DNA of 9,335 bases from contig DMPQ01000003.1 in assembly GCA_003455945.1 (NCBI GenBank), positions 865 through 10,199 of the forward strand, written 5' to 3'. The position numbers and the translations under genes were made by a program. Of the stretch, positions 1 through 6,133 are shown in pieces. Position 1 is the first letter of the stretch. Each line of letters opens with the position of its first letter. The notes under the pieces were generated by a model. That model was given only the letters and a program-made list of their open reading frames with translations, was not told the DNA's origin and searched no databases. This DNA comes from Planctomycetaceae bacterium (GTDB taxonomy: Bacteria > Planctomycetota > Planctomycetia > Pirellulales > Pirellulaceae).

Positions 1-37
1 TCTCACGGAGGGACTGAGGAGCGCGAAGGCACGGGGG
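1..37 (+). repeat. Degenerate purine-rich intergenic repeat, copy A
   Basis: The sequence starting TCACGGAGGG, followed by an ACTGAGGAG stretch and CGCGAAGGC, aligns with the minus strand of 1173-1230. Two blocks are identical (10 and 9 bases) with small indels between them. The ACGGAG/ACGAAGG pattern with a 9-base rhythm is one I recognise from intergenic DNA of planctomycetes and other environmental bacteria. It lies just beyond the 3' end of the 75-1088 gene and may continue left of the window, so its true start is unknown. The rest of 38-74 shows only a GGGGCCCC palindrome and no convincing terminator. Confidence 0.55.
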
Positions 38-74
38 CCCCTTGCTGACGCGGCGGGCTGGAGGGCATTGCTCG

Positions 75-1088
75 TTATCGCTGCGAACTGGGGCGATGCT
101 CGCTTCCGGACGGGCCGACGTACTCTCTTGCGATCACCACATTGTCGAAGACCACGATGTTCTCCGACTGCTTGGTCCAGCGATCGGTCACGTAGCTCTC
201 GAGCGTGAACGCATTCGCGAACAGCGTCGGACTGGTCCGCCATTCGAAGCCGCGCCAGTGCCCCTGCAGCTTGCCGTCGATCCAGAATGCCTGCTCGCCG
301 TCGGTCTTGCCGGGCGCGTTGTGTTGCAGCATGAACTCGACGCAGATCCAGCGGCCTCGCGGTATGTCCTCCTGCTCCGCCGGACGAAAGCCGTTCCCCC
401 AGTACTTGCCGTCGGGACTGGCCGACATCGTGTGCCAGTAGCTGTAGAAGTTCCAACGCCCCGGCGGAGGCCAAACACCCCAGTTCCCCCACGGCTCGAT
501 CGCCGTCGAGAAGCGTTCGTCCCCCTCAGGCCGCTCCCCTGCCCCACCGAACCCGCTCCACCGCTCTCCACCGCGCAGCGACTTGTTGGCCCGCAGCGTG
601 CAGAAGTGATGCACATAGTCACAGTCGTCGTCGAACTTCGTGTAGAAGCGGATGAAGAGACGATCGGAGGACTCGAACCACTTCGTCAGTCCCCCGCCGG
701 TGTTCTCCCCGAGCGTTGCCGTCACCTGCAGCGAACGCCGGCCGAGAAGCCCGGGGGTATCCGCGGCGACATCGCTCGAGGCGTCGATCAGCGCGAGCGC
801 CTTTCCCCGGTCGTTGATCTCGTCCCACGCAGCGCCGAGCTCTCCCGTTTCGAAGTCGTCGGCGAAGATCACGTCCCGATGCGTTCCGATCTCGCGATCG
901 CCGACAAACGTGGCCGCGAGCCCCTCTCCTTCGGGCAACGTCCGCTCGCGGACCTCCTCGATCGATGACGCTTCCTGAGCCGACAGCCGCGGGAACGACG
1001 ACGCGAGGGCAAGCACGGCGACGAACGAGCCGACGACGCGCCCGATCACGAACGAACCGCTGCAGGACTCGAACCTTCGCCGTCGCAT
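75..1088 (-). CDS. Secreted concanavalin-like (jelly-roll) protein, possible polysaccharide lyase or glycan-binding
   Basis: This is a 337-residue exported protein with no recognised gene name. A hydrophobic segment (about residues 14-36) ending in SAQ-E looks like a Sec signal peptide. After a linker, DDFETGELG (77-85) begins a beta-rich region. It contains RFYTKFDDDCDYVHHF (147-162), EPWGNWG and PPPG (198-210), FYSYW (214-218), YWGN (229-232) and an AFWIDGKLQG strand (267-276), and it ends with VVFDNVVIAREYVGP (312-326). These alternating aromatic strands and the late W-I-D-G-K strand resemble concanavalin-like jelly-roll proteins, including the PL14/PL20-type lyase fold. Catalytic residues cannot be assigned, so pure glycan binding is equally possible. 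The start is uncertain: ATG at 1088 has weak ribosome-binding support, and an in-frame GTG at 1049 would give a cleaner 324-residue precursor. The gene is divergent from 1346-3040, and its TAA stop is at 75-77. Confidence 0.85.
   Translation of the reverse strand: MRRRRFESCSGSFVIGRVVGSFVAVLALASSFPRLSAQEASSIEEVRERTLPEGEGLAATFVGDREIGTHRDVIFADDFETGELGAAWDEINDRGKALALIDASSDVAADTPGLLGRRSLQVTATLGENTGGGLTKWFESSDRLFIRFYTKFDDDCDYVHHFCTLRANKSLRGGERWSGFGGAGERPEGDERFSTAIEPWGNWGVWPPPGRWNFYSYWHTMSASPDGKYWGNGFRPAEQEDIPRGRWICVEFMLQHNAPGKTDGEQAFWIDGKLQGHWRGFEWRTSPTLFANAFTLESYVTDRWTKQSENIVVFDNVVIAREYVGPSGSEHRPSSQR
1062..1077 (-). other. tRNA T-arm-like sequence
   Basis: Read on the minus strand, GAAGG-TTCGAGT-CCTGC (about 1061-1077) matches the layout of a tRNA T-arm: a 5-base stem, the TTCGANT loop and a 5-base return strand. 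Four of the five stem pairs can form; the fourth is an A-G mismatch. I find no matching acceptor stem, D-arm or anticodon arm upstream, and no CCA after it, so this is not a complete tRNA gene. It overlaps codons 4-10 of the ATG version of the 75-1088 gene. It may be a tRNA remnant, an attachment-site scar or chance. Confidence 0.3.
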
Positions 1089-1172
1089 GATCGGATCCCC
1101 GAGGAGAAATGGGGCAAACGGAAACAGCCACCCTGTCCGAAGCCATGGTATCGCTCGCGCGCGTTCCGATCA

Positions 1173-1230
1173 CGCTTCGGTGGCCTTCGCGCTCTCCTTC
1201 GTGCCCTCCGTGATCTCCGTGGTTAGAACC
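1173..1230 (-). repeat. Degenerate 9-base-period intergenic repeat, copy B
   Basis: On the minus strand the sequence runs AACCACGGAGATCACGGAGG, then GCACGAAGGAGAGCGCGAAGG and CCACCGAAGC. Units of about nine bases (NNNCACGGAGG-like) are visible at 1203-1211, 1212-1220 and 1194-1202, with a looser unit at 1182-1190. The pattern matches a dispersed ACCACGGAG/ACGAAGG intergenic repeat that I recognise from planctomycete-type genomes. A spurious reading frame through it gives the Thr-Glu/Lys-rich peptides typical of such repeats. It lies between two divergent genes and is inverted relative to copy A at 1-37. Confidence 0.7.
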
Positions 1231-1262
1231 TCCCCCACCGCCCCTTCGTCACCGAGAGCTTG

Positions 1263-1286
1263 CGGACCGTTTCGGCATGCGGTCCG
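1263..1286. promoter_or_regulatory. 7-bp inverted repeat upstream of the ThuA-DUF1080 gene
   Basis: CGGACCG (1263-1269) and CGGTCCG (1280-1286) are perfect reverse complements separated by 10 bases. The dyad lies 59 bases before the ATG at 1346. It could be an operator for a dimeric regulator or a hairpin in the 5' leader. No promoter boxes are clear enough to place a transcription start, so its position relative to transcription is unknown. Confidence 0.4.
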
Positions 1287-1301
1287 ATGGCGATCCACCC
1301 T

Positions 1302-1316
1302 CGCTCCCACCCCCTT
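1302..1316 (+). promoter_or_regulatory. C-rich leader motif, copy 1
   Basis: CGCTCCCACCCCCTT lies 29 bases before the ATG at 1346. It differs at one base from the minus-strand sequence 5821-5835 in the leader of the 887-residue protein, where the spacing to the start is 19 bases. It is embedded in a longer pyrimidine tract. It could be a shared leader element or a coincidence of C-rich DNA. Confidence 0.3.
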
Positions 1317-1345
1317 CTCTACCGCAAGCGGAACGGAACCGAACG

Positions 1346-3040
1346 ATGCCTCAATCCGCGCGAATCGTCCTCGGCCTGCTGACGGCTTGGCTGCTCTCGT
1401 CGCTGTCGATGCCGGCCCGTGCACAGACCCTGACCTACGAGCCGCTCGACGGTCCGGGCCTCGGCAAGCACATCGTCTTCATCGCGGCCGAGGAGTCGTA
1501 TCGCTCCGAGCTGTCGATGCCGCTGATGGCCCGCATTCTCTCGCGGCAAGGATTCCGCTGCACCGTGCTGTTCGCCATCGATCCGGCGAACGGTCGGATC
1601 GATCCGCGCGTCCGCAACAACATCCCGGGACTCGAGACGCTCGACTCGGCCGACCTGCTGGTCGCTTTCCTGCGCTGGCGGGAATTGCCCGACGAGCAGA
1701 TGAAGCACATCGTCGACTACGCGGAATCGGGGCGACCGATCATCGGGCTGCGCAACGCGACGCATCCGTTCCGCTATGCCGATCGAACCGACAGCCCCTA
1801 CGCTCGCTTCGATTCGGCGAGCAGCGATCCGCCGGGAGGCTGGGGGCGCGCGGTGCTGGGCGAGACGTGGGTATCGCACTACGGCGTCAACCTGGTCGAA
1901 AGCACTCGCTGCGAAGTGGCACCCGATCAGGCCGGCCATCCGATCCTTCGCGGCGTGCCGGAGCGATTCTGGTTGCCGGACGACGTCTACGGCATCAGCG
2001 AGTCGCTGGAAGGAGATGCTCAGCCGCTGCTGCTCGGTCAGCCGTTGACCGATTGGACTCCCGACGCGCCGGCGAACGCCGAGAAGCCGCCGCTCCCGAT
2101 CGCCTGGACCAAGACCTACACCGGATCGGCCGGCCGCGCGGCCCGCATCTTCACGTGCACCATGGGGCATGGCGATGCGTTCAAGGTGGAGCCGTTCCGG
2201 CGTCTGCTGGCCAACGCCTGTTACTGGTGCCTGGAACTCGAAGAGCAGATCGACCCGCTCTCGGACCTGTCGATCATCGGTCAGTATCAGCCTGGTCCGG
2301 TCGGAATGGTCGGCTTTCGCGAAGGGATGACGCCGAGCGATCCGCTCTTCGCGAATCCGGCGGACGAGAACTCCGACACGCGTGCGGTGATCGACGACAC
2401 GCAGCCCGGTTGGCGAGCATTGACCGAAGCGGACTTCGCGCCGGTCAACAGCGCTGCCGACACGTGGCGTTGGCACGACGGCCAGCTGCACTGCACCGGC
2501 CAACCGGTCAGTGTCCTGCGCACCGCCAAGACCTATCGCAACTTCGAGCTGGTGGTCGAGTGGATGCACGAACGGACGGCCGGCAACAGCGGCGTCTTCG
2601 TCTGGGTGACTCCCGAATCGATCCGGCGTCTGACCGAAGCCGGAAAGCCGGGGTTGCCGCAAGGGATCGAGGTGCAGGTGCTCGATCACGGCTACACCGA
2701 ACTGATGCGGTCCCAGGGACAGGCGACCGATTGGTTCGGCACCAACGGCGACGTCTTTCCGGTCGGCGTCCGCATGACGCCGTTCCCGCCGCTCTCGCCC
2801 GACGGCAGCCGCAGCTTCCCGCGCGAGCATCGCGCCAAGGGGCACGGCGAGTGGAACCATTACTACGTTCGCGCGATCGACGGCGAAGTGCGGCTCTGGG
2901 TCAACGGCGGAGAAGTCTCGGGCGGAACCGGCTGCGATCCGGCCGAAGGGTATCTCTGTCTGGAGAGCGAAGGCTCCCCCATTCGCTTCCGACGCCTGCG
3001 GATCCGCGAACTCCCCGGACCGGAGTCGACCGAGCGCTGA
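1346..3040 (+). CDS. Secreted ThuA-like and DUF1080 (3-keto-disaccharide hydrolase family) fusion protein
   Basis: This is a 564-residue exported two-domain protein. Residues 1-26 are a Sec signal peptide ending ARA-Q. Residues 41 to about 300 are ThuA-like. KHIVFIAAEESYRSE (41-55), IPGLETLDSADLLV (93-106), LPDEQMKHIVDYAESGRP (114-131) and TMGHGDAFK (272-280) are typical of planctomycete ThuA proteins with a glutamine-amidotransferase-like fold. Residues from about 355 to 557 are DUF1080, with GWRALTEADF (355-364), NSGVF (414-418), GIEVQVLD (440-447), GEWNHYYV (501-508) and SPIRFRRLRIREL (544-556). DUF1080 is the Pfam 3-keto-disaccharide hydrolase family, and ThuA proteins are tied to trehalose and keto-sugar use, so a role in extracytoplasmic 3-keto-glycoside processing is inferred. 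The start at 1346 is preferred over an in-frame ATG at 1277, which would put a proline-rich stretch before the signal peptide. The ribosome-binding site is weak. The actual substrate is unknown. Confidence 0.93.
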   Translation: MPQSARIVLGLLTAWLLSSLSMPARAQTLTYEPLDGPGLGKHIVFIAAEESYRSELSMPLMARILSRQGFRCTVLFAIDPANGRIDPRVRNNIPGLETLDSADLLVAFLRWRELPDEQMKHIVDYAESGRPIIGLRNATHPFRYADRTDSPYARFDSASSDPPGGWGRAVLGETWVSHYGVNLVESTRCEVAPDQAGHPILRGVPERFWLPDDVYGISESLEGDAQPLLLGQPLTDWTPDAPANAEKPPLPIAWTKTYTGSAGRAARIFTCTMGHGDAFKVEPFRRLLANACYWCLELEEQIDPLSDLSIIGQYQPGPVGMVGFREGMTPSDPLFANPADENSDTRAVIDDTQPGWRALTEADFAPVNSAADTWRWHDGQLHCTGQPVSVLRTAKTYRNFELVVEWMHERTAGNSGVFVWVTPESIRRLTEAGKPGLPQGIEVQVLDHGYTELMRSQGQATDWFGTNGDVFPVGVRMTPFPPLSPDGSRSFPREHRAKGHGEWNHYYVRAIDGEVRLWVNGGEVSGGTGCDPAEGYLCLESEGSPIRFRRLRIRELPGPESTER

Positions 3041-3067
3041 ACGAGGTCTACCGACGTTCGATGCGAT

Positions 3068-3101
3068 GTCGCGAGCGATCTCGCGGCGCACCGTTGCGCC
3101 G
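3068..3101. terminator. Two overlapping hairpins between convergent genes, likely bidirectional terminator
   Basis: The 97-bp gap between the convergent stops contains CGCGAG-CGAT-CTCGCG (3070-3085), a perfect 6-bp stem. Directly after it comes CGGCGCA-CCGT-TGCGCCG (3084-3101), a perfect 7-bp stem, and both have 4-base loops. The two stems share bases 3084-3085. As inverted repeats they would fold in RNA from either strand. There is no T-run on either side, so this is not a classical intrinsic terminator. Its position between convergent genes supports a transcription-end role. Confidence 0.5.
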
Positions 3102-3137
3102 ACGAGCGGTCGCAGCAACCGGCAGCGCCGTGCAGTC

Positions 3138-5801
3138 CTATCGCAGCAGCTCGATGCAGGCCTGCCGCAGTTCGTCGATGCCGCGCAGCGAGGCGTCGTC
3201 ATAGGCGGCGGTCCCCGCATCGGCCTCGTCGACCTTTCGCACCTCGCCCGAGAGCGGCAGGTACTGCGCGACGAACGCGCGCATCCGACTCGGCGGCCAG
3301 TCGTGACGCTCGCGGACCAGGATCAGATACTCGATCAGTTGCTGCGCCTCGCGATACGCCTTGAGTCGCAGCGAATGTCGGATCACCGTGCGCCCTTCCG
3401 AGTCCCGGTCGAAGATGAACAGGCCGAGCTGATCGGCCTGAGTCATCGCCTGGCCGGTCCGGTCGATCGTCTGCCAGGGGACGAGGCCCGACGCGCCGCC
3501 GCACCACGCATCGAGTGCCCACGCCTGGATCTGGCGATTGCTCTCGTCCACTGGATTCGACGTGCCGTAGACCCAGACCTTCAGCCCGTCTCGCTCCATC
3601 CGATCGGTCACCAGACGCCGGTAGTCGCGAAAGGCGGACGACGACACGACCCATAGGTCGCCGCGCCCCGACAGTTGTCCTCGGCAGAATTCGGGGCGCG
3701 AGATGTCGATGCGATAGTCGATCGCAACGCTCGAAGCCGATCGCGTCCCTCGATCGGTCAGCTCGCCGTAGAACTGCAGCGCGCGATAGTCCCAGAAGGC
3801 GGCGGGCTCGTCCAGGATCCACGGCGCCTTGGCCGGATCGTCGAGCGATCCCTTGTTGTTGAAGTAGACCTGAAACCCCGCCTCGGACCACCCGCGCTGC
3901 TCGGCCAGTCGCGTGAAGTCGGCCAGGATGTCGACATAGGTCGCGGCGTACTCGGGAGTGTCGACGAAGGCGCGATAGGCGTCGGGATCGCCGTTGAAGT
4001 AGGCGCGGCAGTTGAGCGGCCAGCTCTCGTGAAACGTCAGATAGAAGCCCGGCGCGGCGATCGGGCCGCGGTGCCCGTCGCGAAAACACGATCCGTCCAG
4101 GTAAGGACCGAACGCCTCCGCGAAGTCCTCCCACCAACCCTGCTTCGCCCCCGGCTCGATCGCATCGTAGCGCCGATTGTCCATGCGGCGCCCCGATGCG
4201 AGTCGCATGTCGAGATTGCTCTTGCGAGCCCCCGGAGCCGCGGTGCCGTGCGAGTAGTGCAGCAGGTTGCAGTGCACCCGATGGTCGTACGCGATCTGCT
4301 GCAGCGCGTAGTAGTCGTCGACATGATCAGGCAGGCCGTAGCCGTTCATCTCGCACAGGAACGAGGCCTGACGCGGCAGGCGGACCGGTAGGACGGTCAG
4401 TTCGATCGGCACGACGCGGCCGTCCGACACCGTCAGTCGTCCCGCATGAGATCCGGAGGGGGCGTCGAACGGCACGAAGAGATCGACGACGATCGACCGA
4501 TCGGTCTCCCGACTCAACGCGATCTCGCGCGGCAACGGGATCAACGGATCGGGGATCTCGCGCTCGTCGGTCGGAACATGCACGGCCAGGAAGCGATCGA
4601 TTCGCCACGACCGCGAGTCCCAGGCGACATCGACCGTGACGTCCCCTTGGCCGCGAAGCAGCGTCTGGAAACCGACGACCTCTCCCGCCGCGGCCGTCAG
4701 GCGGATCGTCCGGCCGTCGAACAGTCGGTTGTGCGTCCGATGCTCCGGCGGCAGGTCGCCGACTGCAACTCCCGACCGATCGTACTTGTCCCCGAGCGGG
4801 ATCACGGCGAGATCGGGGAGCGGCGTCACGGCCTCCGGCATCGCCGGGACGTCGGGAAAGTCGACGGAACTCGCCGCGACGATCGCATCGACCTGCGCGC
4901 TGGTCGAAACGCGGCGACCGATCCGATCGAGGGTCGTGACGGTGATCCGCCGAGGGCCGGGCTGCCGCAGGCGTTCGGGAAGATCGCGCAGGCGGATGGT
5001 CTGGACCCGTCCCGGCTCGACCCACGGCAGTTCGTGGCGACCGAGCGGATGATCGTCGATCAGGACTTCGTAGGCGAAGCCTTGCTCGGGAGCTCGCAGC
5101 GAGAGCCGCCCCTCGAACGGATCGATCGGTTCGACCTTCAGCACCGTCGCGACGGTCGGCTCGGGCTCGTCGGTCGGATCGATCTCGACGACCAGCAGCG
5201 GCGCCTTGCCCGATTGCTCCCGCGAGAAGATCGTCGGATTGCGGCCATAGTCGGCGTCATGTTCATGGATCGCCAGTCCGTACGCCGCACCGATCGCCAT
5301 CGCGTGGACCATGTCGCCGGGGACCTCCCAGCGATAGCGTCCGTCCTCGAGCACCGACGAAGGGGCGTGAACGAGCGTGAACGCATTGCCTCCGCAGACC
5401 GCCGGAAAGCGTGCGCCGTCGTATCCCCAACCGTCGACGCCGTCGATCCCTGCCGTCAGCCCGTTCGAAGTCGACTCGTCCCAGGGAACGGCGATCGTCG
5501 AGATCGTCACGCCCGACAGCGTTTCGGCGTCGGCATGACAGACGAGTTCGGCTCGCTTCACGCGCCGCCCCGCAAGGGGCGCGAGATCGAAACTCATCGC
5601 GACGACATGCTGATTCCCCTTGATGCGGATCCGGCCGCTGCTCCCGGCATTCTCGCGCCACTCGCCATCGACCATCACGATCGAGTTGTCGCGGGTCGCG
5701 GCGAGCTGCAGCGTCTGAGCCGACACTGCCGAGGGCACGACGACCGGAATCGACGAAAGCCAGGCGACGATCATCGCGGCGGCCGACAAGCGCAAGGGCA
5801 T
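3138..5801 (-). CDS. Secreted DUF4091/GH123-like glycoside hydrolase candidate with N-terminal beta (DNRLRE/CBM96-like) module
   Basis: This is an 887-residue exported protein. Residues 1-28 form a Sec signal peptide ending AVSA-Q. Residues from about 34 to 207 start with DNSIVMVDGEW and include VVAMSFDLAPLAGRRVKRAEL (in 66-86), the pattern of DNRLRE/CBM96-type beta modules. Residues from about 215 to 310 look like another beta domain. Residues from about 330 to 475 resemble the beta domain that precedes the barrel in DUF4091 proteins (LFVPFDAPSGSHAGRLTV, 441-458). From about 480 a likely TIM barrel follows, with FYLTFHESWPLN (586-597), QVYFNNKGSLDDPAKAPW (644-661), KVWVYGTSNP (741-750) and a C-terminal SLRLKAYREAQQLIEYLILV (810-829), which matches the end of GH123/DUF4091 proteins. 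Acidic residues are present in the barrel, but I cannot assign catalytic ones. The ATG at 5801 fits the signal peptide and has a GAGG site 6 bases upstream. The stop is TAG at 3138. Substrate unknown. Confidence 0.88.
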   Translation of the reverse strand: MPLRLSAAAMIVAWLSSIPVVVPSAVSAQTLQLAATRDNSIVMVDGEWRENAGSSGRIRIKGNQHVVAMSFDLAPLAGRRVKRAELVCHADAETLSGVTISTIAVPWDESTSNGLTAGIDGVDGWGYDGARFPAVCGGNAFTLVHAPSSVLEDGRYRWEVPGDMVHAMAIGAAYGLAIHEHDADYGRNPTIFSREQSGKAPLLVVEIDPTDEPEPTVATVLKVEPIDPFEGRLSLRAPEQGFAYEVLIDDHPLGRHELPWVEPGRVQTIRLRDLPERLRQPGPRRITVTTLDRIGRRVSTSAQVDAIVAASSVDFPDVPAMPEAVTPLPDLAVIPLGDKYDRSGVAVGDLPPEHRTHNRLFDGRTIRLTAAAGEVVGFQTLLRGQGDVTVDVAWDSRSWRIDRFLAVHVPTDEREIPDPLIPLPREIALSRETDRSIVVDLFVPFDAPSGSHAGRLTVSDGRVVPIELTVLPVRLPRQASFLCEMNGYGLPDHVDDYYALQQIAYDHRVHCNLLHYSHGTAAPGARKSNLDMRLASGRRMDNRRYDAIEPGAKQGWWEDFAEAFGPYLDGSCFRDGHRGPIAAPGFYLTFHESWPLNCRAYFNGDPDAYRAFVDTPEYAATYVDILADFTRLAEQRGWSEAGFQVYFNNKGSLDDPAKAPWILDEPAAFWDYRALQFYGELTDRGTRSASSVAIDYRIDISRPEFCRGQLSGRGDLWVVSSSAFRDYRRLVTDRMERDGLKVWVYGTSNPVDESNRQIQAWALDAWCGGASGLVPWQTIDRTGQAMTQADQLGLFIFDRDSEGRTVIRHSLRLKAYREAQQLIEYLILVRERHDWPPSRMRAFVAQYLPLSGEVRKVDEADAGTAAYDDASLRGIDELRQACIELLR

Positions 5802-5807
5802 GAGCGT

Positions 5808-5811
5808 CCTC
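5808..5811 (-). promoter_or_regulatory. Ribosome-binding site of the 887-residue protein
   Basis: GAGG on the minus strand, 6 bases before the ATG at 5801. It supports this start over the internal Met at codon 10, which would shorten the signal peptide. Confidence 0.5.
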
Positions 5812-5820
5812 GTCAGGCGA

Positions 5821-5835
5821 AAGGGGGCGGGAGCG
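5821..5835 (-). promoter_or_regulatory. C-rich leader motif, copy 2
   Basis: Read on the minus strand this is CGCTCCCGCCCCCTT, identical at 14 of 15 positions to 1302-1316. It sits 19 bases before the ATG at 5801, inside a roughly 60-base pyrimidine-rich leader. The two genes carrying it both encode secreted glycan-related proteins. Significance is uncertain because of the low complexity. Confidence 0.3.
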
Positions 5836-6077
5836 GACGGAAGAAGGGACGGGCGCGAGCGAAGGAGATCGCGAAGCGGCGCCGAGCGTCCGAGTCATGC
5901 CTCGCATCGAGCCCTGCCGCGAAGCATCCAAGGTAGTCTCGAACCGACCTCTCGATGTTCGACCCCTCTCTCGATTCGTCGCCGGATCGAGCGCGATCGT
6001 CGACCGCGGATCGTTCCCTCGACGAGATCGATGGCGATAGGGCAAGACAACCGCGGCCGCTGCCGACGGACTGCAAC

Positions 6078-6133
6078 GATCGACCATCGCGCCGATCGAC
6101 CATCGCGCCGATCGACCTTCGCGTCGATCGACC
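6078..6133. repeat. 16-bp tandem repeat, three and a half units
   Basis: GATCGACCATCGCGCC occurs perfectly at 6078-6093 and 6094-6109. A third unit at 6110-6125 has two substitutions, and a partial fourth (GATCGACC) lies at 6126-6133. Each unit carries a GATC, and neighbouring units can pair through GATCG/CGATC. It starts 12 bases beyond the DUF1501 stop, so it would lie in the 3' untranslated region of that operon or in the distal upstream region of the 887-residue gene. Confidence 0.85.

Noticed and set aside
1000..1160. Complete tRNA gene around the T-arm-like sequence
   Set aside because: No complementary acceptor stem, D-arm or 7-base anticodon loop could be built upstream, and no CCA follows.
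1277..1345. Earlier in-frame ATG for the ThuA-DUF1080 gene
   Set aside because: It would add 23 mostly proline-rich residues before a standard signal peptide, and it lies inside the inverted repeat spacer.
1319..3220. Long open frame on the minus strand opposite the ThuA-DUF1080 gene (633 codons), and another on the plus strand in a different phase (1087-3204)
   Set aside because: Arginine-rich composition with no recognisable domain; both are by-products of GC-rich codon usage in the real gene, whose product has two clear domains and a signal peptide.
5930..5950. Second TTCGAG-containing T-arm candidate on the minus strand (GGTTCGAGACTACC)
   Set aside because: The stem does not pair beyond two bases, so it is treated as chance.
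6078..6133. CRISPR array
   Set aside because: The repeats are directly adjacent with no spacers and are only 16 bp long; no cas genes are present.
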